NCBI RefSeq assembly: GCF_004011095.1
Contig: NZ_CP028129.1
Span: forward strand, 2,480,001-2,544,000
Direction: 5' to 3'
Length of the DNA: 64,000 nucleotides
Source of the DNA: Rathayibacter rathayi
GTDB lineage: Bacteria; Actinomycetota; Actinomycetes; Actinomycetales; Microbacteriaceae
Made by a program: the position numbers and the translations under genes. Positions 8,741 through 17,539 of this stretch are shown piece after piece (the stretch's first letter is position 1; every line of letters starts with the position of its first letter). A model generated the notes under the pieces. The model saw only the letters and a list, made by a program, of their open reading frames with translations. It was not told where the DNA came from and searched no databases.

Positions 8741-10015
8741 TCAGCCGCCGATGGCCTGCTGGGCCGTCTCGAGGGCGGTCGACCACGCCTTGTCGGAGGT
8801 GACATTGCCGGCCTCCAGCTCGACGAGGGTGTTGAGCAGTGCGCCGTTGATCGGAGTCGTCTCGGGTCCGTTGTAGAAGGACGGGAACTGCTCGACGGAG
8901 GTCGCCATGACCTCGCCGATCTTCGAGTCGCCGAAGAACGGATCGGTGTAGGACTGGACCTCTTCGCTCGCGACCGCCTCGGTGGCGGCGGGCAGCGTGC
9001 CCGAAGCCTTGAAGTGGTCGGTCTGGCCCTCGGCCGACATCATCGTCTCGATGTACTGCCAGGCGGCCTCGGGGTGCTCGGCGCGGGCCGGAATGGCGAT
9101 GACGCTGCCGCCCCAGTTGCCGCCGATGCCGGGGACGCTGGTGACCCGCCAGTTCCCGGCGGTGTCGGGGGCGTCGGTCTTGATGCCGGCGAGGATCCAC
9201 GAGGGGGCGATCGTCACGGCGAAGGCGCCGTTCGCTCGGCCCGGCGCCCAGCCAGAGGACCAGGCGGCGATCCCGGCGCTGATGCCGGCGTCCTTGGTGT
9301 CCACGGCGATCTGGAATGCGTCCTTCACCTGCGGGTTGGTGTCGTAGACGAGCTCGCCGTCGGGCGAGTAGTACTTCTCCGAGACCTGGTTGACGGTGGA
9401 GAAGAAGACGCTGGTCTCGATGTTGTCGACGAACGGCTTGCCGGTCGCCTCGGTGTACTTCTTGCCGGTCTCGATGAAGGACGGCCAGTCCTTCCAGAGC
9501 TCGGCGACCTCGGCCGGGTCGGTCGGCAGTCCGGCTTGCTCGAAGAGGTCGGCGCGGTAAGCGAAGCCCAGCCCGCCGACGTCGGTCGGGACGCCGACGA
9601 CGGAGCCGTCGTCAGCGGTCGCGGCGGAGGCGGCCCACGGCAGATACGTCGAGGCGACATCGTCCCCGCCCAGGGTGCGCAGGTCGAGGAAGTTCGAGCT
9701 GTTGGCGACGAACTGGGGCAGATCGTCGTTCTGGATCATGACCAGGTCGGGCACCTTGCCGCCGGCGAGCGCGGCGGTGAGGGCAGTCGCGGTCTCGGTC
9801 GTGCTGCCGACTTCGGAGAGCTTGATCTTCGCCTCGGGCATCTTCGCGAGGTATTCATCGACACTGTCCTTGGCATTAATGCCGGTGAAGGACCAGAAGG
9901 TGGCCTCGGCGTTCGGATCGTCGGAGGCGCCGCCTCCCCCTCCGGACGAGCACCCGGTCAGGGTGAGCGCGACTACTGCTGCTGCTGCGGCCACGGCCGT
10001 CAAGCTTCTTTTCAC
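8741..10015 (-). CDS. Sugar ABC transporter substrate-binding lipoprotein
   Basis: A 424-residue extracytoplasmic solute-binding protein (SBP family 1). The signal peptide MKRSLTAVAA... ends in the lipobox LTGC with Cys22, so it is a lipoprotein anchored outside the membrane. Body motifs such as PDLVMIQNDDLPQF, AGLPTDPAEVAELW and the NWGGSVIAIPARAEHPEAAW segment are typical of CUT1 binding proteins. It starts at a GTG (10015), with GAAGAGGA about 8 nt upstream. It is the first gene of the three-gene importer and faces the LacI gene. Substrate unknown; an oligosaccharide or glycoside is likely from the family. Confidence 0.93.
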   Translation of the reverse strand: MKRSLTAVAAAAAVVALTLTGCSSGGGGGASDDPNAEATFWSFTGINAKDSVDEYLAKMPEAKIKLSEVGSTTETATALTAALAGGKVPDLVMIQNDDLPQFVANSSNFLDLRTLGGDDVASTYLPWAASAATADDGSVVGVPTDVGGLGFAYRADLFEQAGLPTDPAEVAELWKDWPSFIETGKKYTEATGKPFVDNIETSVFFSTVNQVSEKYYSPDGELVYDTNPQVKDAFQIAVDTKDAGISAGIAAWSSGWAPGRANGAFAVTIAPSWILAGIKTDAPDTAGNWRVTSVPGIGGNWGGSVIAIPARAEHPEAAWQYIETMMSAEGQTDHFKASGTLPAATEAVASEEVQSYTDPFFGDSKIGEVMATSVEQFPSFYNGPETTPINGALLNTLVELEAGNVTSDKAWSTALETAQQAIGG

Positions 10016-10062
10016 GACAATTCCTCTTCATTGGGGATTCGCAGGGGGTGAGGGCGGGCCTG

Positions 10063-10145
10063 AGAGAACGATCTCTTGGCGGCCAACCTAACCCGCCCGC
10101 GAGCGCGACGCAAGCGAGGACCGCCCTCCGCGAGATAACGATCTC
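10063..10145 (-). promoter_or_regulatory. Promoter with two LacI-type operators for the sugar importer
   Basis: On the reverse strand TTGCGT (10113-10108) and TAGGTT (10090-10085) are spaced 17 bp, a sigma-70-like promoter facing the binding-protein gene. Two near-palindromes sharing ACGATCTC flank it: AGAGAACGATCTCT at 10063-10076, just downstream of the -10 box, and GAGATAACGATCTC at 10132-10145, upstream of the -35 box. The paired arrangement between a LacI gene and its transporter suggests looping repression. Binding is inferred. Confidence 0.6.
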
Positions 10146-10289
10146 CGCCTAGTATTCAAGGGAACTTTCGCAAATCGAATAGTTCCGGACAGCGGCCCGG
10201 CGCCGCCTGCGACTCTGGAGATCCACGCCCTCCCACCCGAGCACCGCGAGGTGGCGCAGGAGTCGGACTCCCCGTCAGAAGGAAGCAGC

Positions 10290-11291
10290 ATGACTCGACC
10301 CACGCTGGTGGACGTCGCACAGGCCGCAGGCGTCTCGCGCGCCACCGCCGCCCGGGTGCTCGCGGGCGGCAGCAATGTCGATGTCCGGATGACCGCCGCG
10401 GTCGAGCGCGCCGCGAAGTCCCTGGGCTACGAGGCGAACAGCGCCGCCCGGATGCTCCGCGGGGGTCGCGCCGGGGCGATTGCCCTGATCGTCGCCTTCA
10501 ACGAACTCGACAGCCTCACCGGCACCTTCTTCACCTCGGTGCTCAAGGGCGCAGCGAAGGGCCTGTACGCCGGCGAAGTCCAGCCCGTACTACTGCCCGC
10601 CGACCACGACGACGGCGATCGCATCCCCCGCTTCCTCCGCTCGCGAGCCGTAGACGGCGCGATCATCATCCTGCAGCACGAGATCACCCACCTCGCCCAG
10701 GCCCTCGCCGACTCCCCCGTGCCGATCGCCTGGGTCGGCCGCCCGCGTGTCGCACTGGCGGAAGACGCGATCGTCATCGACTCCGACAACTACGGAGGTG
10801 GCCGCCTCGCCGCCCGCGCGCTCGCCGGCTCCGGGCGCCGACGCCTGGGCATCATCGCCGGCCCGCACGACATGGAGCCCGCCCGCGACCGCATCCGCGG
10901 CTGGCGCGACGAGCTGACCGAACTCGGCCTCGACCACAGCCCGATCGTGCACGGCGAGTTCACCCTCGAGAGCGGATCCGCCGCTATGGCGCGCCTGCTC
11001 CAGCGCCACCCCGACCTCGACGGCGTCTTCGCCTCCTCGGACCTGATGGCCAACGGGGCGATCCGGGTGCTGCAGGCGTCCGGCCGCCGCGTCCCCGCCG
11101 ACGTCTCGGTGATCGGCTTCGACGACGTGGTGATCGCGACCACCTCGGATCCGACCCTGACGACCATCCGCCAACCGCTGGAGGACATGGGCCGCGTCGC
11201 CGCCGAGACGGTCGTCGCCGTGGTGCAGGGCCGCCCCGTCGACCGGCAGCCGATCCTCGCGACGACGCTGGTGCAGCGGGAATCGGCGTGA
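10290..11291 (+). CDS. LacI-family transcriptional regulator of the sugar importer
   Basis: A 333-residue repressor. The N-terminal helix-turn-helix reads TLVDVAQAAGVSRATAARVL (residues 5-24), followed by the hinge and the periplasmic-binding-like effector domain with GAIALIV, DGVFASSDLMANGAIRVL and SVIGFDDVVIATTSDPTLTT. The ATG at 10290 is chosen over the upstream frame start at 10251 because AAGGA lies about 7 nt before it and the HTH starts normally. It is divergent from the ABC sugar genes, with the two operator-like palindromes between. Divergence makes local control of that operon likely. Confidence 0.92.
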   Translation: MTRPTLVDVAQAAGVSRATAARVLAGGSNVDVRMTAAVERAAKSLGYEANSAARMLRGGRAGAIALIVAFNELDSLTGTFFTSVLKGAAKGLYAGEVQPVLLPADHDDGDRIPRFLRSRAVDGAIIILQHEITHLAQALADSPVPIAWVGRPRVALAEDAIVIDSDNYGGGRLAARALAGSGRRRLGIIAGPHDMEPARDRIRGWRDELTELGLDHSPIVHGEFTLESGSAAMARLLQRHPDLDGVFASSDLMANGAIRVLQASGRRVPADVSVIGFDDVVIATTSDPTLTTIRQPLEDMGRVAAETVVAVVQGRPVDRQPILATTLVQRESA

Positions 11292-11653
11292 GCGTCGGCA
11301 CCCCGGCAGGAGTGAGCGCTGGCCGGGCCGGAGCGGGCCGTGGTGGCACGCCGCGAGCTGCACGCCGAGCTCGAGCGGGCACTCGGGCTGACCGCCCCGC
11401 TTCTCGGCGGGAGGCTGTTCCGAACCGAGGCTGAGCAGCGCGAGCAGGCGCTGATGGGCGGGATTCGGGGCTCTCGCCCTCGGTTACGGACAGGATGTCA
11501 GCCGACGCAGGTCGCGTCCGGGGCCCTCCACGGCTGGTCGATCCGAGCTAGCACCGGCACCGACGCCCGGCCAGGCCCTGCCCCGAGGGCATCGGGGGTC
11601 CGTAGCGTCGTCCGCGACCATCGACCCGCCGGGTCACGACGAGAAGACATGCG
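11292..11653 (+). other. Intergenic stretch without a supported gene
   Basis: This is 362 bp between the LacI gene and the copper-binding fragment. Open frames here lack a ribosome binding site and recognisable motifs. One frame from 11340 reads VARRELHAELERALG..., which could be a decayed helical gene, but nothing supports it as functional. CCTCGGTTAC near 11480 resembles one arm of the inverted repeats at 39160 and 46114. Confidence 0.4.
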
Positions 11654-11848
11654 GTGAGCAGCACGAACGAGATGATCAGGAGCCACCCCGAGGAACTGCG
11701 CGGCGTCGATCCGGACGTGCTCGCCGAGTGCATCGACGCCTGCGGCACCTGTGCGCTGACCTGCACGGCCTGCGCCGACGACTGCGAGCAGGCGTGCGAG
11801 CGGCTGCTCGCCCAGCTCTCGCCGCGGTCACCGCACAACGTCAGCTGA
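11654..11848 (+). CDS. Truncated four-helix-bundle copper-binding protein (Csp/DUF326-like)
   Basis: A 64-residue protein with the Cys pattern CIDACGTCALTCTACADDCEQAC, i.e. repeated CxxC/CxxxC as in the copper-storage (Csp) and DUF326 ferredoxin-like four-helix-bundle proteins. Family members are usually 105-135 residues with a second Cys-rich helix pair. Here the frame ends after LLAQLSPRSPHNVS, inside a large palindrome (11836-11899). It starts at a GTG (11654). The shortened length and the stop inside a repeat suggest that a palindromic element truncated the gene. It may be non-functional. Confidence 0.6.
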   Translation: MSSTNEMIRSHPEELRGVDPDVLAECIDACGTCALTCTACADDCEQACERLLAQLSPRSPHNVS

Positions 11849-11899
11849 GAGGCGGTCTCATCCACGATGGTGGATGAGGAGGTCTCTCAGCTGACGTTG
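11836..11899. repeat. Nested palindrome ending the copper-binding gene
   Basis: The outer arms CAACGTCAGCTGAGAG (11836-11851) and 11884-11899 are perfectly complementary over 16 bp. The inner arms CTCATCCAC (11857-11865) and 11870-11878 pair over 9 bp with a 4-nt loop. The stop codon of the upstream gene lies inside the left arm. It could act as a terminator or be an inserted REP/MITE-like element. Confidence 0.7.
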
Positions 11900-11979
11900 C
11901 GTCGTGCCCTCCGGAGAGACAGTCGTTCACAGTCGCCGCACATATCGTTGAGTATCGTCCGGAGAAACAGGAGGTCATC

Positions 11980-12516
11980 ATGAACGGATCGTCATCAACC
12001 GGCGCGTTCGGCACCGGCACACCCATCGAGAGCATCTGGCGCGCGATGGAGCAGGCCCGCTCCCGGATGGAGAAGCGCGTCGGCTCCCGCGTCGGCCGGG
12101 GGGATGTGCGCACCGCGGTGCTCGCACTCCTCGCCGAGCAGCCGATGCACGGCTACCAGATCATCCGCGAGATCGAGGAGCGCAGCGGCGGCGACTGGAA
12201 GCCGAGCCCCGGCTCCGTCTACCCGACCCTCCAGCTGCTGGCGGACGAGGGCCTCATCACAGCCGACGAGCAGAACGGCCGCAAGACCTACACGCTGACC
12301 GACGTCGGCCGCGCCTCGGTCACCGAGCACGGCACCTCGGCGCCGTGGAGCGACTCCGACCACGTCGACTTCGGCGCCCTGCCCAAGGCGGGCCTCGAGC
12401 TCGCCCAGGCCGCGGCGCAGGTAGGACGCTCGGGCACCCCCGAGCAGATCCGCAAGGCCGTCGCCGAACTCGAGGACGTGCGCCGCCGCCTGTACGCGAT
12501 CCTCGCGCAGGACTGA
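11980..12516 (+). CDS. PadR-family transcriptional regulator
   Basis: A 178-residue regulator. The winged helix covers residues 42-115, with the PadR signature VLALLAEQPMHGYQIIREIEER, PSPGSVYPTLQLLADEGLI and GRKTYTLTDVGR. A C-terminal helix (PEQIRKAVAELEDVRRRLYAIL) is the usual dimerisation arm. The ATG at 11980 follows AGGAGGTC at good spacing. It is followed 5 nt after its stop by the UbiB-like kinase gene, so the two form an operon. The effector and targets are not visible. Confidence 0.92.
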   Translation: MNGSSSTGAFGTGTPIESIWRAMEQARSRMEKRVGSRVGRGDVRTAVLALLAEQPMHGYQIIREIEERSGGDWKPSPGSVYPTLQLLADEGLITADEQNGRKTYTLTDVGRASVTEHGTSAPWSDSDHVDFGALPKAGLELAQAAAQVGRSGTPEQIRKAVAELEDVRRRLYAILAQD

Positions 12517-12521
12517 CCCGG

Positions 12522-14228
12522 GTGGCCTCGGTCAGCCCGGGTCCCGCCGCCCCGGGCCGCCGAGAGCGGGAGGACCGGCGGCGCTACCGCCGCATCCTCC
12601 GCTTCGCCGCGTGGCACCTCGCGGTCACCTGGTTCTTCGACCTGCTCCTGCCGCGGGTCGGGCTCGCACGGGTGGCGCTGCGCACCCGACCGGGCCGGAT
12701 GCGGCGCTTCGCACGCAGCTTCCATGTGCTCGCCGTCGACCTGGGCGGCCTGATGATCAAGGTCGGCCAGTTCATGTCATCGCGCCTGGACGTCCTACCG
12801 CCCGAGATCACCCGCGAGCTGGAGGGGTTGCAGGACGAGGTCCCGCCCGTTGCGTTCCCACGGATCCGGGCGTTGGCCGAGGCCGAGTTGGGGCTGGTGC
12901 TCGAGCGCGCGTACGCCGGAGTCGAGGAGTCGCCGGTCGCCGCCGCTTCGCTCGGGCAGGCCCACCGCGCCCGACTCTCCCCCGCCGATGCCGCCGACAC
13001 CGGCCATTCCGCCGCGATCATGAAGGTGCAGCGGCCCGGAATCGACCAGATCGTCGAGGTCGACCTCGCGGCGCTGCGTCGGGTCGGCGGCTGGCTCAGC
13101 CATGTGCGCCTGGTCTCGGACCGCGTCGACTCCCCGGCACTGGTCGAGGAGTTCGCGGTGACCAGCCTCGAAGAGATTGATTATCTGCAGGAGGCGGCCA
13201 ACTCCGTCCGCTTCGCCGCCGACTTCGCGGGTGACGCCCGAGTGGCCGTGCCCGATGTGGTGTGGGAACGCACGACGCGCAGGGTCCTCACCCTCGAGGA
13301 CGTCACCGCGATCAAGATCACCGACCACGCCGCACTGCTGGCCGCCGGGATCGAGCCGCGGGAGGTCGCTCCGGTCTTCGCCGCCGTGATGTTCGACCAG
13401 CTCTTCACCACCGGCTACTTCCACGCCGACCCACATCCCGGCAACGTCTTCGTCACGCCGACCCCCGGCGCCGAGCTGCCCTGGCGGCTCACCTTCATCG
13501 ACTTCGGGATGATGGGCGAGGTGCCGCCGAGCACCCGCGCGGGCTTGCGCCGGATGCTGATCGCCGCCGCCTCTCGCGACGGCAAGGGACTCGTCGACGC
13601 GGCCCGCACGGTCGGCGTCCTCCTCCCCTCCGCCGACTCCCGCGAGCTGGAGCGGGCGTTGACGCAGCTGTTCGCCCGGTTCGGCGGGATGGGCTTCGCC
13701 GAGCTGCGGGAGGTGGATCCGCGCGAGTTCCGCGACTTCGCCGTGCAGTTCGGCGACGTGGTGCGCGCGCTCCCGTTCCAGCTGCCCGAGAACTTCCTGC
13801 TCGTGATCCGCGCGATGTCGCTGACCTCCGGCGTGTGCAGCGCGCTTGACCCGGCCTTCAACCTGTGGGACTCGGTCGAGCCCTACGCGCAGCAGCTGAT
13901 CCGGGAGGAGCGCGGCTCCGTGGTGCAGGACATCGGCACGCAGGCCGTCGACACGCTCGGTCTGCTCTGGCGCCTGCCACGCCGCCTCGACGAGCTCGTC
14001 ACTACCCTTGACGACGGCGAGCTCTCGGTCACCGTCCCCGCAATCGAGCGCCGGCTGGGCCGACTCGAGCGCACAGTCCGCCGGGTGATCTCGGCGGTGC
14101 TGTTCGCGGCTCTGCTCATCGCGGGGGCCGTCGTACGCCCGGACGATGGCGGACTCGGGACGGTGCTGATGATCGCCTCGGTGCTGCCGCTCCTGCACGC
14201 CCTGCTGGCCCGCGGTCCGCGCGGCTGA
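12522..14228 (+). CDS. ABC1/UbiB-family atypical kinase-like protein
   Basis: A 568-residue membrane-associated protein of the ABC1/UbiB/ADCK family, linked to quinone biosynthesis or lipid homeostasis. Visible motifs: the KxGQ inhibitory motif MIKVGQF (about residues 79-84), the AASLGQAHRA loop, IMKVQRPGI with the invariant Lys, EEIDYLQEAAN, the catalytic HADPHPGN near residue 300 and DFGMM near 326. Two hydrophobic segments close the C-terminus. The GTG at 12522 is 5 nt past the PadR stop; the longer frame upstream overlaps PadR and is rejected. Coupling to PadR suggests co-regulation. Confidence 0.9.
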   Translation: MASVSPGPAAPGRREREDRRRYRRILRFAAWHLAVTWFFDLLLPRVGLARVALRTRPGRMRRFARSFHVLAVDLGGLMIKVGQFMSSRLDVLPPEITRELEGLQDEVPPVAFPRIRALAEAELGLVLERAYAGVEESPVAAASLGQAHRARLSPADAADTGHSAAIMKVQRPGIDQIVEVDLAALRRVGGWLSHVRLVSDRVDSPALVEEFAVTSLEEIDYLQEAANSVRFAADFAGDARVAVPDVVWERTTRRVLTLEDVTAIKITDHAALLAAGIEPREVAPVFAAVMFDQLFTTGYFHADPHPGNVFVTPTPGAELPWRLTFIDFGMMGEVPPSTRAGLRRMLIAAASRDGKGLVDAARTVGVLLPSADSRELERALTQLFARFGGMGFAELREVDPREFRDFAVQFGDVVRALPFQLPENFLLVIRAMSLTSGVCSALDPAFNLWDSVEPYAQQLIREERGSVVQDIGTQAVDTLGLLWRLPRRLDELVTTLDDGELSVTVPAIERRLGRLERTVRRVISAVLFAALLIAGAVVRPDDGGLGTVLMIASVLPLLHALLARGPRG

Positions 14229-14369
14229 CGCGAGGAGCACTGCCGCGAGGCGGGGTCCGGAAGCCGGATCAGCGTCCCGGGATCGTCCGATCGAACGCCA
14301 CCAGGAGGTCACGGTGTGCTCGAGCATTCGGCAGCCCGATCTGGCGCTGACCGCTGGTGTGCGTTTGGC

Positions 14370-15401
14370 CTAAACCGCGGCCACGGAGGAGCGGCGGATC
14401 AGCCGCGTCTCCAGCTCCATGCGGGTCGCCGAGGCGAGCGGAGTCGCGGACCGGTGCGCTTGGTGCAGCATCCGAAAGGCGAGGGCGCCCATCTCGCCGA
14501 TGGGCTGCTGGATGGTGGTCATCGGCGGGGTCGCCCAGGCCGACTCCTCGACATCGTCGAAGCCGATGACGCTGAGGTCACGCGGGATGCGCAGGCCCGC
14601 ATCGTCGGCGGCCTCGAAGACGCCGAGCGCCATCACGTCGGAGCAGGCGAAGAAGGCGGTGGGCGCATCCGGCTCGGCGAGCATTGCGCCGGCGGCCTCG
14701 CGGGCCAGCTCGCGGTCCCAGTCGCAGTAGGCGACGCGCGGTTCGCCGACGCCGACCGCCCGCAGCGCGGTCGTGAATCCGTCGATCCGGGCGCTGCTGT
14801 AGAGCTGGGTGCGCGTACCGCCAAGGACGCCGAAGCGGGTGTGGCCCGCGGCGAGCAGATGCTCGGCGGCCATGCGCCCCCCGTCCCAGTTCGTCGCACC
14901 GACACTCGCCACGTCGGCCGGGGGCCGGGTGCTGGGGTCGACGACGACGACGGGTAGCTCTGCGGTGGTGAGAACATGCAGCTGCGCCGCCGAGACGTTG
15001 ACCAGCACCACGATGGCGCCGAGCGAGGGGCGGCGGAGGAGGCGGCTGATCCAGGCCCCGTCGTCGCGGGCGCGGGTGAGCACCAGGTCGACCCCGGCGG
15101 CCGAGGCCTCGGCCTCGATGCCCTCGAGGACCGGGCCGATCCAGGTGCCGCCGATATGGCCGACGACGACGTCCACGATCTGGGCAGCGTGCGGGTCCTC
15201 GACCGGGGGTCGCAGCCTCGGTCGGCGCCGGTAGCCGAGCTCGTGCGCGGCCTCCATCACCCGCAGCCGCGTCGCCTCCGAGACGTCGGTGCCGCCGTTG
15301 AGCACCTTGGAGACAGTGGGGACGCTGGTCCCCGCGCGTCCCGCGATGTCAGCCATCGTGGGTCGGGGGGTTGCTCCGGAGACGTCGTCGAGGTCGGGCA
15401 T
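14370..15401 (-). CDS. LacI-family regulator, first ThuA/Gfo-Idh module
   Basis: A 343-residue repressor with HTH TMADIAGRAGTSVPTVSKVL near residues 15-34 and a sugar-binding domain (DVVVGHIGGTWIGPVLEGIE, AFFACSDVMALGVFEAADDAG, DLSVIGFDDVEESAWATPPM). The ATG at 15401 is preferred because TACGGT sits 6 nt before it, consistent with leaderless initiation, and the HTH starts 14 residues later. It is divergent from the ThuA and Gfo/Idh genes, which it probably controls. Confidence 0.92.
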   Translation of the reverse strand: MPDLDDVSGATPRPTMADIAGRAGTSVPTVSKVLNGGTDVSEATRLRVMEAAHELGYRRRPRLRPPVEDPHAAQIVDVVVGHIGGTWIGPVLEGIEAEASAAGVDLVLTRARDDGAWISRLLRRPSLGAIVVLVNVSAAQLHVLTTAELPVVVVDPSTRPPADVASVGATNWDGGRMAAEHLLAAGHTRFGVLGGTRTQLYSSARIDGFTTALRAVGVGEPRVAYCDWDRELAREAAGAMLAEPDAPTAFFACSDVMALGVFEAADDAGLRIPRDLSVIGFDDVEESAWATPPMTTIQQPIGEMGALAFRMLHQAHRSATPLASATRMELETRLIRRSSVAAV

Positions 15402-15407
15402 GCGCCT

Positions 15408-15413
15408 ACCGTA
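15408..15413 (-). promoter_or_regulatory. -10 box of a leaderless lacI transcript
   Basis: TACGGT on the reverse strand ends 6 nt before the ATG at 15401, with no Shine-Dalgarno at normal spacing. It fits the leaderless pattern repeated across this window. Confidence 0.4.
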
Positions 15414-15513
15414 GCGGATCCAGACTTTCGCAACTACACCGGCAGGGGAACGGGTTGCTGCATCGGAGAAACGCGGTGCATTATGGTCGGACGCCGGGAC
15501 CGCCGCGCAGAAG

Positions 15514-15521
15514 TTGCGCAA
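15514..15521. promoter_or_regulatory. Possible LacI operator upstream of ThuA gene
   Basis: AAGTTGCGCAAGT contains the perfect palindrome TTGCGCAA with a central CG step, as in many LacI-family operators. It lies about 55 nt before the ThuA start, downstream of a weak promoter (TTGCTG 15455, CATTAT 15479, 18-bp spacing). Inference only. Confidence 0.35.
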
Positions 15522-15573
15522 GTCTTGCTCGATGACGAACCGCGGAGTGATCCGCCTGCACCTGAGGACGACG

Positions 15574-16290
15574 ATGACCGACATTCCTCCGACCGCCCCC
15601 GGCACGACGGCTCTCGTCGTCCGAGGGGGCTGGGACGGCCACCAACCGGTCGAGGCGACCGAGCTGTTCCTGCCGTTCCTGCGCGAGCACGGCTATGACG
15701 TGCGCGTCGAGGAGTCAACCGCCGTGTACGCCGACGAGGAGTACCTGCGGACAGTCGACCTGATCGTGCAGTCGACCACCATGACCACCATCCGGTGGGA
15801 GGAGTTTCTGGGACTGCGCGCGGCGGTCGAGCGCGGGACGGGCCTCGCCGGCTGGCACGGCGGGATCACCGACTCCTACCGCGACAACTCCGACTACCTC
15901 CAGCTGATCGGCGGCCAGTTCGCCTCGCACCCCGGCAAGCACCCCGATGAGCGCATCGGCGAGCAGTCAGACAACGACGTGCCGCACACGATCGAGATGA
16001 CGGCCCTCGCCGCCGACCACCCGATCACCCAGGGCATCTCGGACTTCGAACTCGTCACCGAGCAGTACTGGGTGCTGCACGACGACTACAACGACGTCCT
16101 CGCCACGACCACCCAGGCGGTCCGCCCCTGGGACCCGTGGAAGCGCCCGATCACCTCCCCCGCGATCTGGACCCGCCTCTGGGGCGAGGGCCGGATCTTC
16201 GTCTCGACGCCAGGCCACCGCGTCGAGATCCTCCAGGACGAGAACGTCCGCACGATCATCGAGCGGGGGATGCTGTGGGCGTCCCGCTGA
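15574..16290 (+). CDS. ThuA-like domain protein (trehalose utilisation type)
   Basis: A 238-residue protein of the ThuA/class I glutamine-amidotransferase-like fold, a family found in sugar catabolic operons beside dehydrogenases. Seen: ALVVRGGWDGHQPVEATELF at the N-terminus, GTGLAGWHGGITDSYR, YLQLIGGQFASHPG, DHPITQGISDFEL and ITSPAIWTRLWGEGRIF. The ATG at 15574 has GAGGA 6 nt upstream; an earlier frame start at 15514 sits inside the promoter region. Its end overlaps the Gfo/Idh start by 16 bp. Activity is unproven for the family; ThuA/ThuB in rhizobia convert trehalose and related disaccharides to 3-keto derivatives. Confidence 0.88.
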   Translation: MTDIPPTAPGTTALVVRGGWDGHQPVEATELFLPFLREHGYDVRVEESTAVYADEEYLRTVDLIVQSTTMTTIRWEEFLGLRAAVERGTGLAGWHGGITDSYRDNSDYLQLIGGQFASHPGKHPDERIGEQSDNDVPHTIEMTALAADHPITQGISDFELVTEQYWVLHDDYNDVLATTTQAVRPWDPWKRPITSPAIWTRLWGEGRIFVSTPGHRVEILQDENVRTIIERGMLWASR

Positions 16291-17372
16291 GAGTCGGCAT
16301 CATCGGCGTCGGGAAGATCAGCGAGCAGTACCTCGCGAACCTCCCGACCTTCCCGGGCCTGCGCCTGGTCGCGGTCGCCGACCTGAATCAGGAGCGTGCC
16401 CAGCAGGTCGCCGACGAGCAGGGCATCCGGGCCCTCACCGTCGACGCGCTGATCGAGGATCCGGACATCGACGCGGTGCTCAACCTCACGATCCCGGCGG
16501 CGCACGTCGAGATCGGCACCCGGGCCCTGACGGCAGGTAAGCACGTCTTCGCCGAGAAGCCACTCGGACTGAACCCCGCTGAGGCCGCACCGATGCTCGA
16601 CCTCGCCGACGAGCTGGGCCTGCGCTTCGCGAGCGCCCCGGACACGGTGCTCGGGACGGGCGTGCAGACCGCGCGCCGCACGCTCGACTCCGGAGTGATC
16701 GGCACGCCGATCGCCGCGCAGGTGCACTGGGCCGCGCCGGGACATGAGCGCTGGCACCCGGCGCCCGAGTTCTACTACCAGCCGGGCGGCGGGCCACTGC
16801 TGGACATGGGACCCTACTACCTGACGGCGCTCGTGCACTTCTTCGGGCCGGTCGTCCGCGTCACGGGTCTGGCGACCCGCTCCGACCGCCCGCGCACGAT
16901 CACGACCGGACCGAAGGCGGGCACGCCGATCGAGGTCACGATCGACACGCACATCACCGCGCTGCTGGAACACGCGAGCGGAGTCGCCACGACCGTCACC
17001 GTGAGTTTCGAGGTCTGGCGGAGTCGCGCGCCGAAGTTCGAGGTCTACGGCACGGAGGGCACCATCTCGGTTCCGGACCCGAACATGTTCTCGGACCCGG
17101 TCGAGGTCGCGGTCCGCGACGAGGACTGGCGGGTCGTGCCCGACTCCGCAGGCGTGATCGGCACCGGGCGCGGAGTGGGGCTCGCCGACCTCGCGGAGGC
17201 GATCGTCGAGGACCGGCCGCACCGCTCCTCCGGCCGAGTGGCCCTGCATGTGCTCGAGATCATGGACGCCGTGCTGCGCTCGAATGAGGAGAAGGCGGTC
17301 GTGACGATCGCGAGCACCGCCGAGAAGCCCGAGGTGATGCCGTTGCGCGCGGCCGGCTCGAGTGGCGGGTAA
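16275..17372 (+). CDS. Gfo/Idh/MocA-family NAD(P)-dependent oxidoreductase
   Basis: A 365-residue sugar or inositol dehydrogenase. The Rossmann start is VGIIGVGKISEQYLANLPTF, the substrate-site signature is AGKHVFAEKPLGL (Lys of EKP), and the C-terminal sheet domain has GGGPLLDMGPYYLTALVHFFG. The GTG at 16275 with GGGGGA 5 nt before it gives a normal N-terminus and overlaps the ThuA gene by 16 bp. Together with ThuA it resembles a ThuAB pair. The exact sugar is not determinable. Confidence 0.9.
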   Translation: MGVPLRVGIIGVGKISEQYLANLPTFPGLRLVAVADLNQERAQQVADEQGIRALTVDALIEDPDIDAVLNLTIPAAHVEIGTRALTAGKHVFAEKPLGLNPAEAAPMLDLADELGLRFASAPDTVLGTGVQTARRTLDSGVIGTPIAAQVHWAAPGHERWHPAPEFYYQPGGGPLLDMGPYYLTALVHFFGPVVRVTGLATRSDRPRTITTGPKAGTPIEVTIDTHITALLEHASGVATTVTVSFEVWRSRAPKFEVYGTEGTISVPDPNMFSDPVEVAVRDEDWRVVPDSAGVIGTGRGVGLADLAEAIVEDRPHRSSGRVALHVLEIMDAVLRSNEEKAVVTIASTAEKPEVMPLRAAGSSGG

Positions 17373-17379
17373 TCGCTAC

Positions 17380-17458
17380 CAGCGCTGCGCTCCCCTCTCA
17401 GGTCTGGGCTCACCTTTCCAGCACTGCGCTCACCTTTCCAGCAGCGCGCTCCCATTTC
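17380..17458. repeat. Four imperfect ~20-bp tandem repeats
   Basis: Units at 17380-17399, 17400-17418, 17419-17438 and 17439-17458 follow the pattern CAGCxCTGCGCTCACCTTTC. They start 7 nt after the Gfo/Idh stop and precede the TPR-like gene. No coding frame explains them. Confidence 0.65.
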
Positions 17459-17539
17459 CGGGGGCCTCGGGCGCGGCGGAGCGTAGACTCAAGCGTCCGA
17501 CGGTCGTCCGCCGCCGTCGCGTGCGGGAGGGGATAGGGC

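Noticed and set aside
12795..14327. A 510-codon reverse frame over the UbiB gene
   Set aside because: The forward strand holds KxGQ, HADPHPGN and DFG in order; the reverse frame is a shadow.
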